From: Clostridia bacterium
GTDB lineage: Bacteria; Bacillota; Clostridia; Christensenellales; Aristaeellaceae
NCBI GenBank assembly: GCA_017465155.1
Contig: JAFTWV010000001.1
Coordinates: 1-63,201 of the forward strand
Reading direction: 5' to 3'
Length of the DNA: 63,201 nucleotides
This document shows, one piece after another, positions 51,366-60,294 of this stretch. The position numbers and the translations under genes are program-made. Below the pieces are notes generated by a model, which saw nothing but the letters and a program-made list of their open reading frames with translations, was not told where the DNA came from and did not search any database. The first letter of the stretch is position 1. The number at the start of each line of letters is the position of its first letter.

Positions 51366-52970
51366 ATGCGCGGAAACTGGCGCAAACGGCTTTGTTATGT
51401 GATCGCGCTGACCGTATTGCTGCTTCCGATCACGCAGCGCTGGCCGGAAGGAACAGCGCATCCGGCATATGCGGACGGTATCACCAGCAGTACGGATCTG
51501 CCGGAGGATAAGGTTACGGAAGCCCCGACGGCCACGCCCGTCCCGACGGAAGCGCCCACGGAAGCCCCGACGGTCACGCCTGTCCCGACGGAAGCGCCCA
51601 CGGAAGCCCTGACGGCCACGCCTGTCCCGACGGAAGCGCCCACGGAAGCCCCGACGGTCACGCCCGTCCTGACGGAAGCGCCCACGGAAGCCCCGACGGT
51701 CACCCCCGAACCCGAACCGACCGGGGAGCGGCGCAGTGGATACGCGCTGCTGCAGGGTGGTGTGATGCTCTGGGCAAACCGGCAGCGTACGGAGGAGCTG
51801 GGCAGGACGTCTGGCGCGGTGTTTGTGTGGGTGCCGGATACGGCGGTATCAGCAAAGACCTATAAGGTGATGTTCGATACGGCAGAGACAAAGCAGAGCG
51901 GCTCGTGTCATACGGCCTATGTCCGGGCGAAGGATGTGGACTGGCTGTTTGAATCGGAGAGCCGCAAGGTGATCACCCGGCTGGAGAAGCAGGATGTCCG
52001 CAGAGCCGGCGGTGCGTTGATTCCGGTGATCTCCGTGGTGTACAGCATCACGCCTGCGCCCGCGGCGACCCCGACAGTCACGCCCGTGCTGACAGCGGAG
52101 GTCACGGCAGCCCCGACGGAAACGCCTGCCCCGACAGCGGAGGTCACGGCAGCCCCGACGGAAACGCCTGCCCCGACAGCGGAGGTCACGGCGGCTCCGA
52201 CGGAAATGCCTGCCCCGACAGCGGAGGTCACGGCGGCCCCGACGGAAACGCCTGCCCCGACAAAGAAGGTCACTGCGAGCCCGACGAAGAAGCCTGTGAA
52301 GCCTGCTGCGACGGCCGCACCGTCTCCTGCGCCTTCGGCTGCGGGGCGGGAAGACAGCGATCGTTTGACCACGGAAACAGATTTGACGACGGCGACGCCT
52401 GTGTCCACGCCGGTGCGTATTCCCGTACAGGAGCCGGTTACCGGGACGGATCTGGTCACGCCTGCGCCGCAGATGACCGTTGTTCCCGCAACGCCTGTGC
52501 CGCCTGCGGAGACGCCCGCTGTTCAGCTAACGGCAGCGCCTGTGCCCATGCTCACTGCTGTTCCGCCCCTTGTAACGGCGGCGCCGCAGCAGAATACGGC
52601 CACGGATACCGACTTGCCCGGCGACAGCCAGGATGTGACCACCGGCACGGATCTTGCGCCGGAGCAGCCCAAGCTCTCGGCAGCGGAAATGAAGGCGCTG
52701 CTGGACGTTACCCATCCTGACCGTCAGCTGACGCTGCGTATTACCTGCACCAACATCTATTATACCGTGGGCAGCAGGATGAGCCTGTGGGCGGATGTGA
52801 CGGGTTATGACGGCTTGGAATACCAGGTGATCTGGGAGGTAGACCGCGGCGATGGCTGGGTCAATGCAGGCATGGATGGTCTGCCGGGATTTACCTTCAT
52901 CATCACGGAAGAAAATTGTCGCTGGAACTGGCGCGCAGGCGTCAGTGTGACCAGCACTGAAACGGAGTAA
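51366..52970 (+). CDS. Secreted Pro/Thr-rich protein, first gene of the pilus operon
   Basis: 534 residues. ATG has AAGGAGG upstream. A signal peptide at about 1-37 (cleaved near AYADG) is followed by a Pro-Thr-Glu repeat stretch (about 50-118), a folded domain at about 120-235 (SGYALLQGGVMLWANRQRT), a longer Pro/Thr/Ala stretch to about 440, and a C-terminal domain of about 95 residues with beta strands and several Trp (ITCTNIYYTVGSRMSLWADV). No sorting signal or membrane tail, so it should be released or attached by another component. A pilus tip or wall-bound accessory role is a guess; I do not recognise the folded domains. Confidence 0.8.
   Translation: MRGNWRKRLCYVIALTVLLLPITQRWPEGTAHPAYADGITSSTDLPEDKVTEAPTATPVPTEAPTEAPTVTPVPTEAPTEALTATPVPTEAPTEAPTVTPVLTEAPTEAPTVTPEPEPTGERRSGYALLQGGVMLWANRQRTEELGRTSGAVFVWVPDTAVSAKTYKVMFDTAETKQSGSCHTAYVRAKDVDWLFESESRKVITRLEKQDVRRAGGALIPVISVVYSITPAPAATPTVTPVLTAEVTAAPTETPAPTAEVTAAPTETPAPTAEVTAAPTEMPAPTAEVTAAPTETPAPTKKVTASPTKKPVKPAATAAPSPAPSAAGREDSDRLTTETDLTTATPVSTPVRIPVQEPVTGTDLVTPAPQMTVVPATPVPPAETPAVQLTAAPVPMLTAVPPLVTAAPQQNTATDTDLPGDSQDVTTGTDLAPEQPKLSAAEMKALLDVTHPDRQLTLRITCTNIYYTVGSRMSLWADVTGYDGLEYQVIWEVDRGDGWVNAGMDGLPGFTFIITEENCRWNWRAGVSVTSTETE
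51520..52265 (+). repeat. Two blocks of 42-bp Pro/Thr repeats
   Basis: In 51520-51715 a unit encoding EAPTEAPTVTPVPT recurs every 42 bp. In 52098-52265 a second 42-bp unit encodes TAEVTAAPTETPAP. Copies are nearly identical within each block. Confidence 0.85.
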
Positions 52971-52976
52971 GAACAG

Positions 52977-55900
52977 ATGAGAAAACTGTGCAAGCGCATT
53001 TTCACACTGCTGTCAGCCCTTGTGCTGCTGACGGCTGTGTTTCCTGCGCTTGCAGAGCAGCTGGTGGAGTATTCGGAAGGCGTGTCAGTGCTGGATATGC
53101 GTGCTGCAGCAGGCTATGATACGGATCTGTACGTCTGCATCGACAATGAATGGGTCGACGTCGGCGATGCACTTTCGGGGAAAAGCAAGGTTAACTGGCT
53201 GGAGTATTGTACGGTCAACCTGACGGATATTCAGGCGCAGTTTGTGCCATTCGGCTTCGATCCTGACACATACGAGCCAGCAAACCGGCTGTTCCCCTAT
53301 ACGAGCAACGGCGGCACGTCTCCCTCTTCGCAGATTCTGGGAAGCTGGGGCAATAAATCGCTGATCCCTCTGGGGTTTGACAGCTGTGATTCCTATGCTG
53401 TTTACTACACGCCGAGCTGGCCCGGCTCTGAAACCAGTGCGACGGCCAGCAGCCTTGCCCAGACGAACTCCTTCTATACAATCAGCGTTGCCGGTCTGGC
53501 AGATGACGATCTGGCTGCGGTTGATTACGGCGATGCGTACGACACGGATTATGGCCGGCTGGTGTATACCGGCGACACGGCGACGATCACCGTGCCCAAG
53601 AGCGAGTCTCGCCAGTGGAGCTGCGCGGGAACCTACGAGTCGGTCAGCGAGACAGAGACGGACACGGCTGTCACCTATACCTTTACGAATGTTGCCGGTC
53701 CGCTGACACTGACCGCCGAGGAAGCCGAAACGATCAACGTGACGGTGCAGCAGCTGGGGCTGAACGGCAGCGTCCTCCTGACGCAGACCTATGCCATCGA
53801 GCCGGGCAGCACGCTCCCGGCGGAGGCGCTCACCGGCTTTGACAGCCAGTATTCGTGGTATGACGAGGATGGAAACCGCATTGACAGCCCCTCGACCAAG
53901 ACATTCTCTGCCGATGCGACCATCACGACCAGACCCACTGCGGTCACCAGCGGCGCGGGCGCAAACTTCTATGTGTATCTGGACGGCGCCTGGAAGCAGG
54001 TCGGCTCGACCAGCACGCTCTACGGCCCGTACAATACAAACGGCGCCTATCGCTATCTGATCGGCATCAGCCAGATGGAGGCTGCCTTTGCACCCTACGG
54101 CTTCGATGCGGATTCCTACAACAGCGCTTCCGACCGGCGGTTTGTCTACAACTATCAGGGCAACAAAGCCGTCTGGGCGGATACTACGTCCATTGAGTAC
54201 TACGGCGATTGGGCGCTGCCCCTGAGTTCGGGCCTGTCCGTCTACGATGTGTACTACCTGCCTGACAATACTTCGGATATCTACGGCAGTCAGGTGAACA
54301 ATTTTGCAGCTGCCAACGCCTTCTGGACCATCACCCTTACCGAGGAAGCGACCGGCGCGACGGCGACCTTCATCCTGGAGGAAGAAACGGTTCTGAGCCA
54401 GTGGCTGGCGGAGCGTGCCGATACGAAGCTGCCGGGCTGGAGGGAACCGCTGGGCAGCTTCACCTGGACGGATACGGATTCCGGCGCTGTCCTTTCGGAC
54501 ACAGATACTGCAGCGACCGTTCACAACCTGACCGGTGCGGTGCCGACTGTCACCATCACGATGGTGGATAAGGCCGGCAACGTTCTGGGTACGGTGGAAA
54601 ACGTGCGTGTCGGGCAGGCACTGGCGGACTGGCTGGCCAACAATGACAGCATGACCCTGGCAGACGGCACTGTCCACCATTACTACTGGAGTCTGCCGAC
54701 GGATACGGCCATCAGCAACCAGATCATCACGGAAGATACGACGATCATCGGCACGAGGAAGCCGGTCTACACTGTCCGCTTCCATGACACGAAGCCTGAT
54801 GGCAGCGAAGCTGCGGGCGGCGAGTTCCAGAATGACGACGAGGCATATACCAGCATCACCGTTCTGGAGGGTGATTCCATCCCGGCGGCCTTCATCACCC
54901 GCATGCGCAACAACCTGACCGTTTATGACGATTATGCTTTCCTTGAGTGGCGTTATCCGGGCAATGAGGGATATCTGATTCTGGATCAAAACGCTACTGT
55001 CGTATCGGATATGGATGTGTGGGCGGCCTATACCCAGCAGGTGTATGTCCGATTCTGGAAGACCAATGCCATGAAGGAGACCTTCCCGGAGACGGGCAGC
55101 GAATCATGGGCGGTCGGTACGCCTTATACAGGCGCCATGCCGGATGACAGTACGATTATGGCCAATGCCCCCGTGGCAGGCATGCGATTCCGCTACTGGG
55201 TGGACGTCAACACGGGCCGTGTATTCACCATCGCCACGGATGACGTGACGGATAACACTGACCTGTACCCGGTATACGAGCGCGCAATCTTCCGCTTTAC
55301 CGATGCGGACGGCCAGGCGCTGACGGCGCTGTACGACGGTGACAGCCTGATGTACGACGCGCCGGAACGCGAGGGCTGGTACTATGCCGGACTGCAGGTC
55401 GAAACCGCAGACGGCGGCACGGTTGTTATCCCCAACGGCACGCAGATCAGCCGGGAGGCGCTTGAGGCGCTGGGTGTTGTTGCGGGCGACAGCACGGATG
55501 GCGTGTATACCATCCCGGCAGAGCCTGTGTACAACCCGCGGCGTACGGTGGTCTATCATACCGGCGCAGATGCTCAGTTCATCCTTTATGGCGCGGAGTC
55601 GTCGGAGAGCTACACGGTACAGGTGGATAACGAGCTGATCCTGCTGGGTGCACTGGACATCATCAACACAACCAGCCCCATCGGTCTTGCGCTGGATGGC
55701 TGGACGACCGTGAAGGGCTCCACGACGGTGGAATTTGCGCCCAATGCCTCCTTTGAGGGGGAAACCGAGCTGAATACGCTGGTGGGCGCAGGCGAAACGG
55801 TGCATCTCTACCCCGTGTGGGCGCAGCAGACCAATACCATTGCCATCACCTTCGTCTCCAACTATCCGGACGACGCGGTGGACGCGAACAACAATCTGTT

Positions 55901-58265
55901 GACCGAGCGGAGTTACACCATCTACATCAAGGAGGGTTCCAAGCCCACCATGCCTACTCTGGCCAAGACGGGCATGGTCGAGCCGTCCAACACCTGCAAC
56001 GGCACCCAGCAACGTTACCTGCTGGCGGGCTGGTCGCTGGATCAGGACGGTAAGCTGGACAGCTCCGATACGGATTACACCGAGAAGAACGGTACCTATA
56101 CCGAGGGCAGCCAGTACCTGCACTCGATCGATGAGAACAAGACCTTCTACGCGGTCTGGGTCGACCGAGCGCCGGAAACCACCGAGACCACGGCCGCCTT
56201 CCACATCCGTCTGGACGGCACGCTTCCCATCGAGCCCAGCCAGTACACCCAGTCGGGCTACCTTCCCGGCGCCTGCTCGGGTACCAATGCCTGGTACGGC
56301 ACCATCAAGAAGCAGATCAATGTCGTCAACGATGTGGCGCGTGTGGAGGCCAACATCCTGACGGAGCCGGACATTCCGACCATTTACGCTGCCCTTGCCG
56401 CCAACAGCAGCTACTCGGCCAAATTCGCCAACCTGACGGAGGACGATTACGGTACCAAGTGGTGGATCGACTGGTACGCCTGTAAGTTCTCCTGCGGTTA
56501 CCATTACCATGTAGACGGCCGCGTGCGCTTTGAGGATCAGGTGGAGCTGAATTACCATGCCAACGGCGGTTCGAACGTACCTGCTGGTACCGTGCATGAC
56601 AAGGACACGTGGACGACGGTCAATAAGACGCGTATCCCTGTACGTGAGAATTTCACATTCATCGGCTGGGACGAGGATCCGGCTGCGACGGTACCGGATT
56701 ATCCGGCCAGCGGCCTGAGCTTCCCCACCTCTCCGAATCTGAGCGACATCTATATGGACACGGACAAGGATCTGTACGCCATCTGGAAGCCGAATCAGAT
56801 TACCATTCCCATGGATCAGGACTTCCAGGGCATGAAGTATGAGCAGACCAACAGCGCTGCTGCTGCGCCGGCAGGCACAGCGGGCCGTTACAGCTTCACC
56901 ATTGAAGCGGTCTCTCTGCCTGAGGGTGCTGCCAGCTATGCCAAGCGAACGGTTGCCAACAAGGCGGACGGTACCTTCACCTTCCCGCAGATTCAGGTGC
57001 AGGTTCCCGGCATGTACGTCTTTGAGGTGCGCGAGGTCATCGGCGATGATGCTGTGCAGTACGATACCGCTGTGTATCGCCTGACCATCAACATCGTCCA
57101 GAGCGATTACGGTCTGGGCATCGGCGGTTACTCCTTCACGAAGAACAACAAGATCATCACGGTCACGGAGAACAATGTGGACAATGTGGTGTTTGAGTTC
57201 ACCAACCGTACAGATCTGCGCAACGTCACGGCCACCAAGGTATGGGATGACGGCGAGGATCAGGATGGTCTGCGGCCTGCAGCGGTTAACGTGACGCTGC
57301 ACCGCGTGGGTGATTCGCTCTTCAGCGATACGCAGACGCTCAGTGCTGCCGGTGGCTGGACGTACACATGGGAGGATCTGCCCATCAAGAACAGCAGCGG
57401 TGAAATCTATGCCTACATGATCACCGAAGAGCCGGTGGCTGGCTACGAAACGTCCTACAGCGGCGACATGAACACGGGTCTGATTGTCACCAACAGCCGT
57501 GAACCTCTGCTGGCCGATTTCCCGGTGGAGAAGACCTGGGCAGACAAGGACAACGCATACGGTTACCGGCCGGAAAGCATCGCCTACACCATCGAGGGCA
57601 CAACGCCGGACGGCATCGTCGTCGCCCGATATACCAGCACGGTGACGGCGCCGTGGGAGCATACCTTCGAGGATCTGCCCCTGTTCAGCAAGGGAAATCC
57701 CGTGACCTACACGCTGACGGAGGCGGCCATTGACGGCTACCGGGGCGATGTAAGCGTTTCGGTGACGGCCAATGCGGATGGCGGCAAGAGCTTCTTTGTG
57801 ACCAACACGCTGCTGCTCACGCCTGTGACGGTCACCAAACAGGTGGCAGGCAATGCAGCCGATCAGGACGCCATGTTCGACTTCACGGCGCTGGTCTATG
57901 ATGCAGACGGCCGCACGGTGACCGGATTGCCGGAGGGCGAAGGCTACACTGTTGATGCGGATGGCACGCTGCGCTTCAGCCTTGCCCATGGGCAGAGCGT
58001 GAAGCTGGAGCGGCTGCCGCTGGACGGCGAGATCCTGCTGCTGGAGAACAGCGGCGACTACGAACTGGAATGGTCATCCGGCGCATCGGTGACGGATGAC
58101 GGCGCGTGCTACGCCATTACGGAAGGTCTGGCCGTCACAGCGACAAATCGACTGGCGGCGGAGATTCCCACGGGCGTCACGCTGGACGTCGAGCCTTACC
58201 TGCTGCTGCTGGGCTTCAGCCTTGCAGGCATGCTGGGTTGGCGATACAGAAGGAGGAGTGCCTGA
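52977..58265 (+). CDS. Large pilus-associated adhesin with duplicated N-domain, FctA-like and Cna_B domains
   Basis: 1762 residues. A signal peptide (1-27) is followed by two related domains at about 42-178 and 328-465 (both contain a YV-[IV]-x-x-W-x-x-VG start and an APYGFD or VPFGFD turn). A long region to about 1270 contains InlB-like repeats (FIGWDEDPAA) and a Cys/Trp-rich segment (WWIDWYACKFSCGYHYH). An FctA-like isopeptide domain lies at about 1275-1410, two Cna_B domains at about 1415-1605, then a final beta domain. I1730-PTG-V, a hydrophobic helix and an RYRRRSA tail match FctA-type sorting signals. It probably fills the Cpa role (tip adhesin). No thioester Cys-Gln motif was seen. Confidence 0.88.
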   Translation: MRKLCKRIFTLLSALVLLTAVFPALAEQLVEYSEGVSVLDMRAAAGYDTDLYVCIDNEWVDVGDALSGKSKVNWLEYCTVNLTDIQAQFVPFGFDPDTYEPANRLFPYTSNGGTSPSSQILGSWGNKSLIPLGFDSCDSYAVYYTPSWPGSETSATASSLAQTNSFYTISVAGLADDDLAAVDYGDAYDTDYGRLVYTGDTATITVPKSESRQWSCAGTYESVSETETDTAVTYTFTNVAGPLTLTAEEAETINVTVQQLGLNGSVLLTQTYAIEPGSTLPAEALTGFDSQYSWYDEDGNRIDSPSTKTFSADATITTRPTAVTSGAGANFYVYLDGAWKQVGSTSTLYGPYNTNGAYRYLIGISQMEAAFAPYGFDADSYNSASDRRFVYNYQGNKAVWADTTSIEYYGDWALPLSSGLSVYDVYYLPDNTSDIYGSQVNNFAAANAFWTITLTEEATGATATFILEEETVLSQWLAERADTKLPGWREPLGSFTWTDTDSGAVLSDTDTAATVHNLTGAVPTVTITMVDKAGNVLGTVENVRVGQALADWLANNDSMTLADGTVHHYYWSLPTDTAISNQIITEDTTIIGTRKPVYTVRFHDTKPDGSEAAGGEFQNDDEAYTSITVLEGDSIPAAFITRMRNNLTVYDDYAFLEWRYPGNEGYLILDQNATVVSDMDVWAAYTQQVYVRFWKTNAMKETFPETGSESWAVGTPYTGAMPDDSTIMANAPVAGMRFRYWVDVNTGRVFTIATDDVTDNTDLYPVYERAIFRFTDADGQALTALYDGDSLMYDAPEREGWYYAGLQVETADGGTVVIPNGTQISREALEALGVVAGDSTDGVYTIPAEPVYNPRRTVVYHTGADAQFILYGAESSESYTVQVDNELILLGALDIINTTSPIGLALDGWTTVKGSTTVEFAPNASFEGETELNTLVGAGETVHLYPVWAQQTNTIAITFVSNYPDDAVDANNNLLTERSYTIYIKEGSKPTMPTLAKTGMVEPSNTCNGTQQRYLLAGWSLDQDGKLDSSDTDYTEKNGTYTEGSQYLHSIDENKTFYAVWVDRAPETTETTAAFHIRLDGTLPIEPSQYTQSGYLPGACSGTNAWYGTIKKQINVVNDVARVEANILTEPDIPTIYAALAANSSYSAKFANLTEDDYGTKWWIDWYACKFSCGYHYHVDGRVRFEDQVELNYHANGGSNVPAGTVHDKDTWTTVNKTRIPVRENFTFIGWDEDPAATVPDYPASGLSFPTSPNLSDIYMDTDKDLYAIWKPNQITIPMDQDFQGMKYEQTNSAAAAPAGTAGRYSFTIEAVSLPEGAASYAKRTVANKADGTFTFPQIQVQVPGMYVFEVREVIGDDAVQYDTAVYRLTINIVQSDYGLGIGGYSFTKNNKIITVTENNVDNVVFEFTNRTDLRNVTATKVWDDGEDQDGLRPAAVNVTLHRVGDSLFSDTQTLSAAGGWTYTWEDLPIKNSSGEIYAYMITEEPVAGYETSYSGDMNTGLIVTNSREPLLADFPVEKTWADKDNAYGYRPESIAYTIEGTTPDGIVVARYTSTVTAPWEHTFEDLPLFSKGNPVTYTLTEAAIDGYRGDVSVSVTANADGGKSFFVTNTLLLTPVTVTKQVAGNAADQDAMFDFTALVYDADGRTVTGLPEGEGYTVDADGTLRFSLAHGQSVKLERLPLDGEILLLENSGDYELEWSSGASVTDDGACYAITEGLAVTATNRLAAEIPTGVTLDVEPYLLLLGFSLAGMLGWRYRRRSA

Positions 58266-58597
58266 TGGATGCCCATGAGGAAAGCCTGAACCCGAAGCAG
58301 TCCCGACGGCGCAGGGCGGACAAATCTCCTGCGGCGCCTGCGGGGCCTGCGCTGCCCGAGAATCCCTGGCAGAAGAAGATTGCCGACTGGCTCGGCAAGC
58401 TGAAGCTGCGCAAGGTTATGTTCGGCGGCGTGAGCGAGAAGCAGGTGTGGAAACGCATCGGAGAGCTGAACGAGATGTATCAGGCGATGCTCCAGGCGGA
58501 GCGTGCCCGATACGAGGTGCTGCTGCATCAGCAGCAGATCACCATGGATCCGCAGACGCCCTATCCTGATCCCGAAAAGGGAGGTGAGAGCGCTTGA
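58265..58597 (+). CDS. Small coiled-coil protein of the pilus operon
   Basis: 110 residues, with no signal peptide or membrane helix, so cytoplasmic. The N-terminal 45 residues are basic and Pro/Ala-rich; residues about 58-96 form a predicted helix or coiled coil (VSEKQVWKRIGELNEMYQAM, then RARYEVLLHQQQ). ATG overlaps the previous stop (TGATG) and has GAAGGAGG at 8 nt; its stop overlaps the next start (TTGA). The tight coupling to the SipA-like gene suggests a joint task in pilus assembly, perhaps localising the machinery. Family not recognised; distantly DivIVA-like in build. Confidence 0.8.
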   Translation: MDAHEESLNPKQSRRRRADKSPAAPAGPALPENPWQKKIADWLGKLKLRKVMFGGVSEKQVWKRIGELNEMYQAMLQAERARYEVLLHQQQITMDPQTPYPDPEKGGESA

Positions 58598-59136
58598 CAG
58601 GTTCTGAGCAGCGCATTGCACGCGTCATTGCGAAGCGGCGCGACCAGGTTCTTGCAAGGCAGGAGACATGGGCGCTTGTGCGGCGTGTGCTGCTGCTGGC
58701 AGTCATTGCCTTTGCGGCGCTGACGCAGGTGTTCCTGATCACACAGGTGGATGGGCAGGAGATGTTTCCTGCCGTGAAGGACGGTGATCTGGCGCTGGTC
58801 TACCGGCTGCAGCGCAGCTACATGCGCGGCGACGTCGTGGCCTACGAGGTGAACGGTCAGATGCGGTTCGGTCGCATCGCCGGCATGCCGGGGGACGAGG
58901 TGGCCATCAGCACCAATGGCACGCTGCTGGTCAACGGTCTCATCCAGAGCGGCGAGATCCTGTTCCCGACCGAGCCCCGCAATGGGGAGGCCTTCACCTG
59001 CAGCGTTCCTGACGGCTGTTACTACATTCTGGGTGATTACCGTACCCAGGCGGAGGACAGCCGCGACTTTGGCCCCGTTCCTGCACAGGATATGACGGGT
59101 AAGCTCATCACCATCCTGCGCCGAAGAGGTCTGTAA
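58594..59136 (+). CDS. SipA-like pseudo-signal peptidase (pilus assembly)
   Basis: 180 residues from a TTG start with GGGAGG upstream, coupled to the previous gene. One membrane helix lies at about 31-50, followed by the type I signal peptidase fold: RGDVVAYEV, RIAGMPGDEV and YYILGDYRTQAEDSRDFG are all there. The catalytic serine position (G-x-S-M-x-P) is E56 in GQEMFP, and the general-base lysine position (K-R-x-x-G-x-P-G-D) is G93. It therefore should not cleave. Streptococcal SipA of the FCT pilus locus has the same double loss (Asp and Gly, from memory) and acts as a pilus-assembly chaperone; that role is inferred here from homology and position just before the major pilin. Confidence 0.9.
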   Translation: MTGSEQRIARVIAKRRDQVLARQETWALVRRVLLLAVIAFAALTQVFLITQVDGQEMFPAVKDGDLALVYRLQRSYMRGDVVAYEVNGQMRFGRIAGMPGDEVAISTNGTLLVNGLIQSGEILFPTEPRNGEAFTCSVPDGCYYILGDYRTQAEDSRDFGPVPAQDMTGKLITILRRRGL

Positions 59137-59142
59137 ACAAAG

Positions 59143-59171
59143 GTATCAAGCCGAAATGGCTTCGTTGATAC
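59143..59171 (+). other. Hairpin in front of the major pilin ribosome site
   Basis: GTATCAA and GCC pair with GGC and TTGATAC around a short loop, ending about 6 bases before the GAGGAGG of the pilin gene. It may stabilise or mark a processed pilin mRNA 5' end. Confidence 0.5.
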
Positions 59172-59193
59172 AATGAATGAGGAGGAAATCACC

Positions 59194-60171
59194 ATGAAAA
59201 AGTTTCTTGCGATCCTGCTGTCCATCATGATGCTGCTGGGCATGACCGCTGCGATGGCGGAAGAAGGCGGCGAAGAACAGACGCCCGTGCAGACGACGGC
59301 TATCGAGAAGGTCTACACCGGCATGCTGCCCGTGGGCGACACGCTGACCTTCACCATTGAGTGCGTGGAGACCGTCGGCGTTGCGTCTGACACGCCCTAT
59401 GTGACGCTGGGCGCCGCCACCGAGAACGGTACGTATGAGTACACCGTTACGGAGAGCGATGACCTGACCAACAGCATCGCGCTGAATGTCACCTATCCCG
59501 AAACCTACGGCACCTACACCTACAAGATCACCGAGACTTCCACCGGCAACACCAATGTTACCGCTGTGAAGGATACCGTGTATCTGCAGGTTTACAACCT
59601 GAAGGACAGCGGCAAGGGCTGCACGGTTGTCGGCGCTCCTGACGCGACGGACACGACCAAGAACGATACGTTCGAAAATGCCTACGCTGTGGGCTCTGTC
59701 GAAGTGACCAAGAAGATCACCGGTAACGCGGCCAACTATACTGATACGTTCCCGGCGACCATCACCCTGACCTCTGATAAGCCCCTGACCGGCGCGGCAC
59801 TGCAGTGGGACGGCGCGGATATCACCTATACCCTTGTGCCGGACAGCACGTACAAGTATTCCATTGCTGTCACGCTGGGCGGCGCGGAAGAGAGCACCAA
59901 GACGCTGACCGGTGTGCCTGTGGGCGTGACGGTCGAGATTGCCGAGGATGAGGCTTCGCTGAACGGCTACACGGCTAATGTGACGGGCAATGGCGCGGCT
60001 GTTGCTGCGGACGCTGCAGCAAAGCTGGAGGTCACCAACGAGAAGTCCACCGACATCCCCACCGGCGTGTACATGGACTATATCCCCTACGTCCTGCTGC
60101 TGGCTGTGGCCGTGGCTGGTCTGGCGGGCTTCGTGGTCAAGCGTCGTCTGGCTTCCCGCGACGAGGACTGA
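59194..60171 (+). CDS. fctA-like: FctA-like major pilin
   Basis: 325 residues. ATG at 59194 has GAGGAGG at 8 nt. Signal peptide MKKFLAILLSIMMLLGMTAA (cleaved near AMA-EE). Domain 1 (about 35-165) has the FctA/Spy0128 pattern: Lys in AIEKVYTG, GTYTYKITE with the catalytic Glu, and Asn in FENAY, so a Lys-Asn isopeptide bond is likely. Domain 2 (about 168-285) starts VEVTKKITG and ends LEVTNEK, giving the same trio. I288-PTG-V, a hydrophobic helix and a KRRLASRDED tail form the sorting signal, close to the VPTG type of streptococcal FctA. Presumed to polymerise into the pilus shaft by the sortase encoded next. Confidence 0.9.
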   Translation: MKKFLAILLSIMMLLGMTAAMAEEGGEEQTPVQTTAIEKVYTGMLPVGDTLTFTIECVETVGVASDTPYVTLGAATENGTYEYTVTESDDLTNSIALNVTYPETYGTYTYKITETSTGNTNVTAVKDTVYLQVYNLKDSGKGCTVVGAPDATDTTKNDTFENAYAVGSVEVTKKITGNAANYTDTFPATITLTSDKPLTGAALQWDGADITYTLVPDSTYKYSIAVTLGGAEESTKTLTGVPVGVTVEIAEDEASLNGYTANVTGNGAAVAADAAAKLEVTNEKSTDIPTGVYMDYIPYVLLLAVAVAGLAGFVVKRRLASRDED

Positions 60172-60190
60172 GTTTTTCATTGAAACAATG

Positions 60191-60217
60191 CCCGGGGCTT
60201 GAGTCATCAGGCCCCGG
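60191..60217 (+). terminator. Hairpin after the major pilin gene (attenuator)
   Basis: CCCGGGGC pairs with GCCCCGGG around a 12-nt loop, 20 bp past the stop, without a T-run. It probably gives partial termination or 3' protection, so more shaft pilin than sortase or anchor is made. Confidence 0.6.
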
Positions 60218-60294
60218 GGGTCATCTCAGCAGCCGGTTCCGGCGGGCTGCTGACATGGCCCCTGAGAGGATTCCAAAGAGAAAGGAGCATCGCC

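Noticed and set aside
58594-59136. Active type I signal peptidase
   Set aside because: The Ser and Lys of the catalytic dyad are replaced by Glu and Gly, so a chaperone role is preferred.
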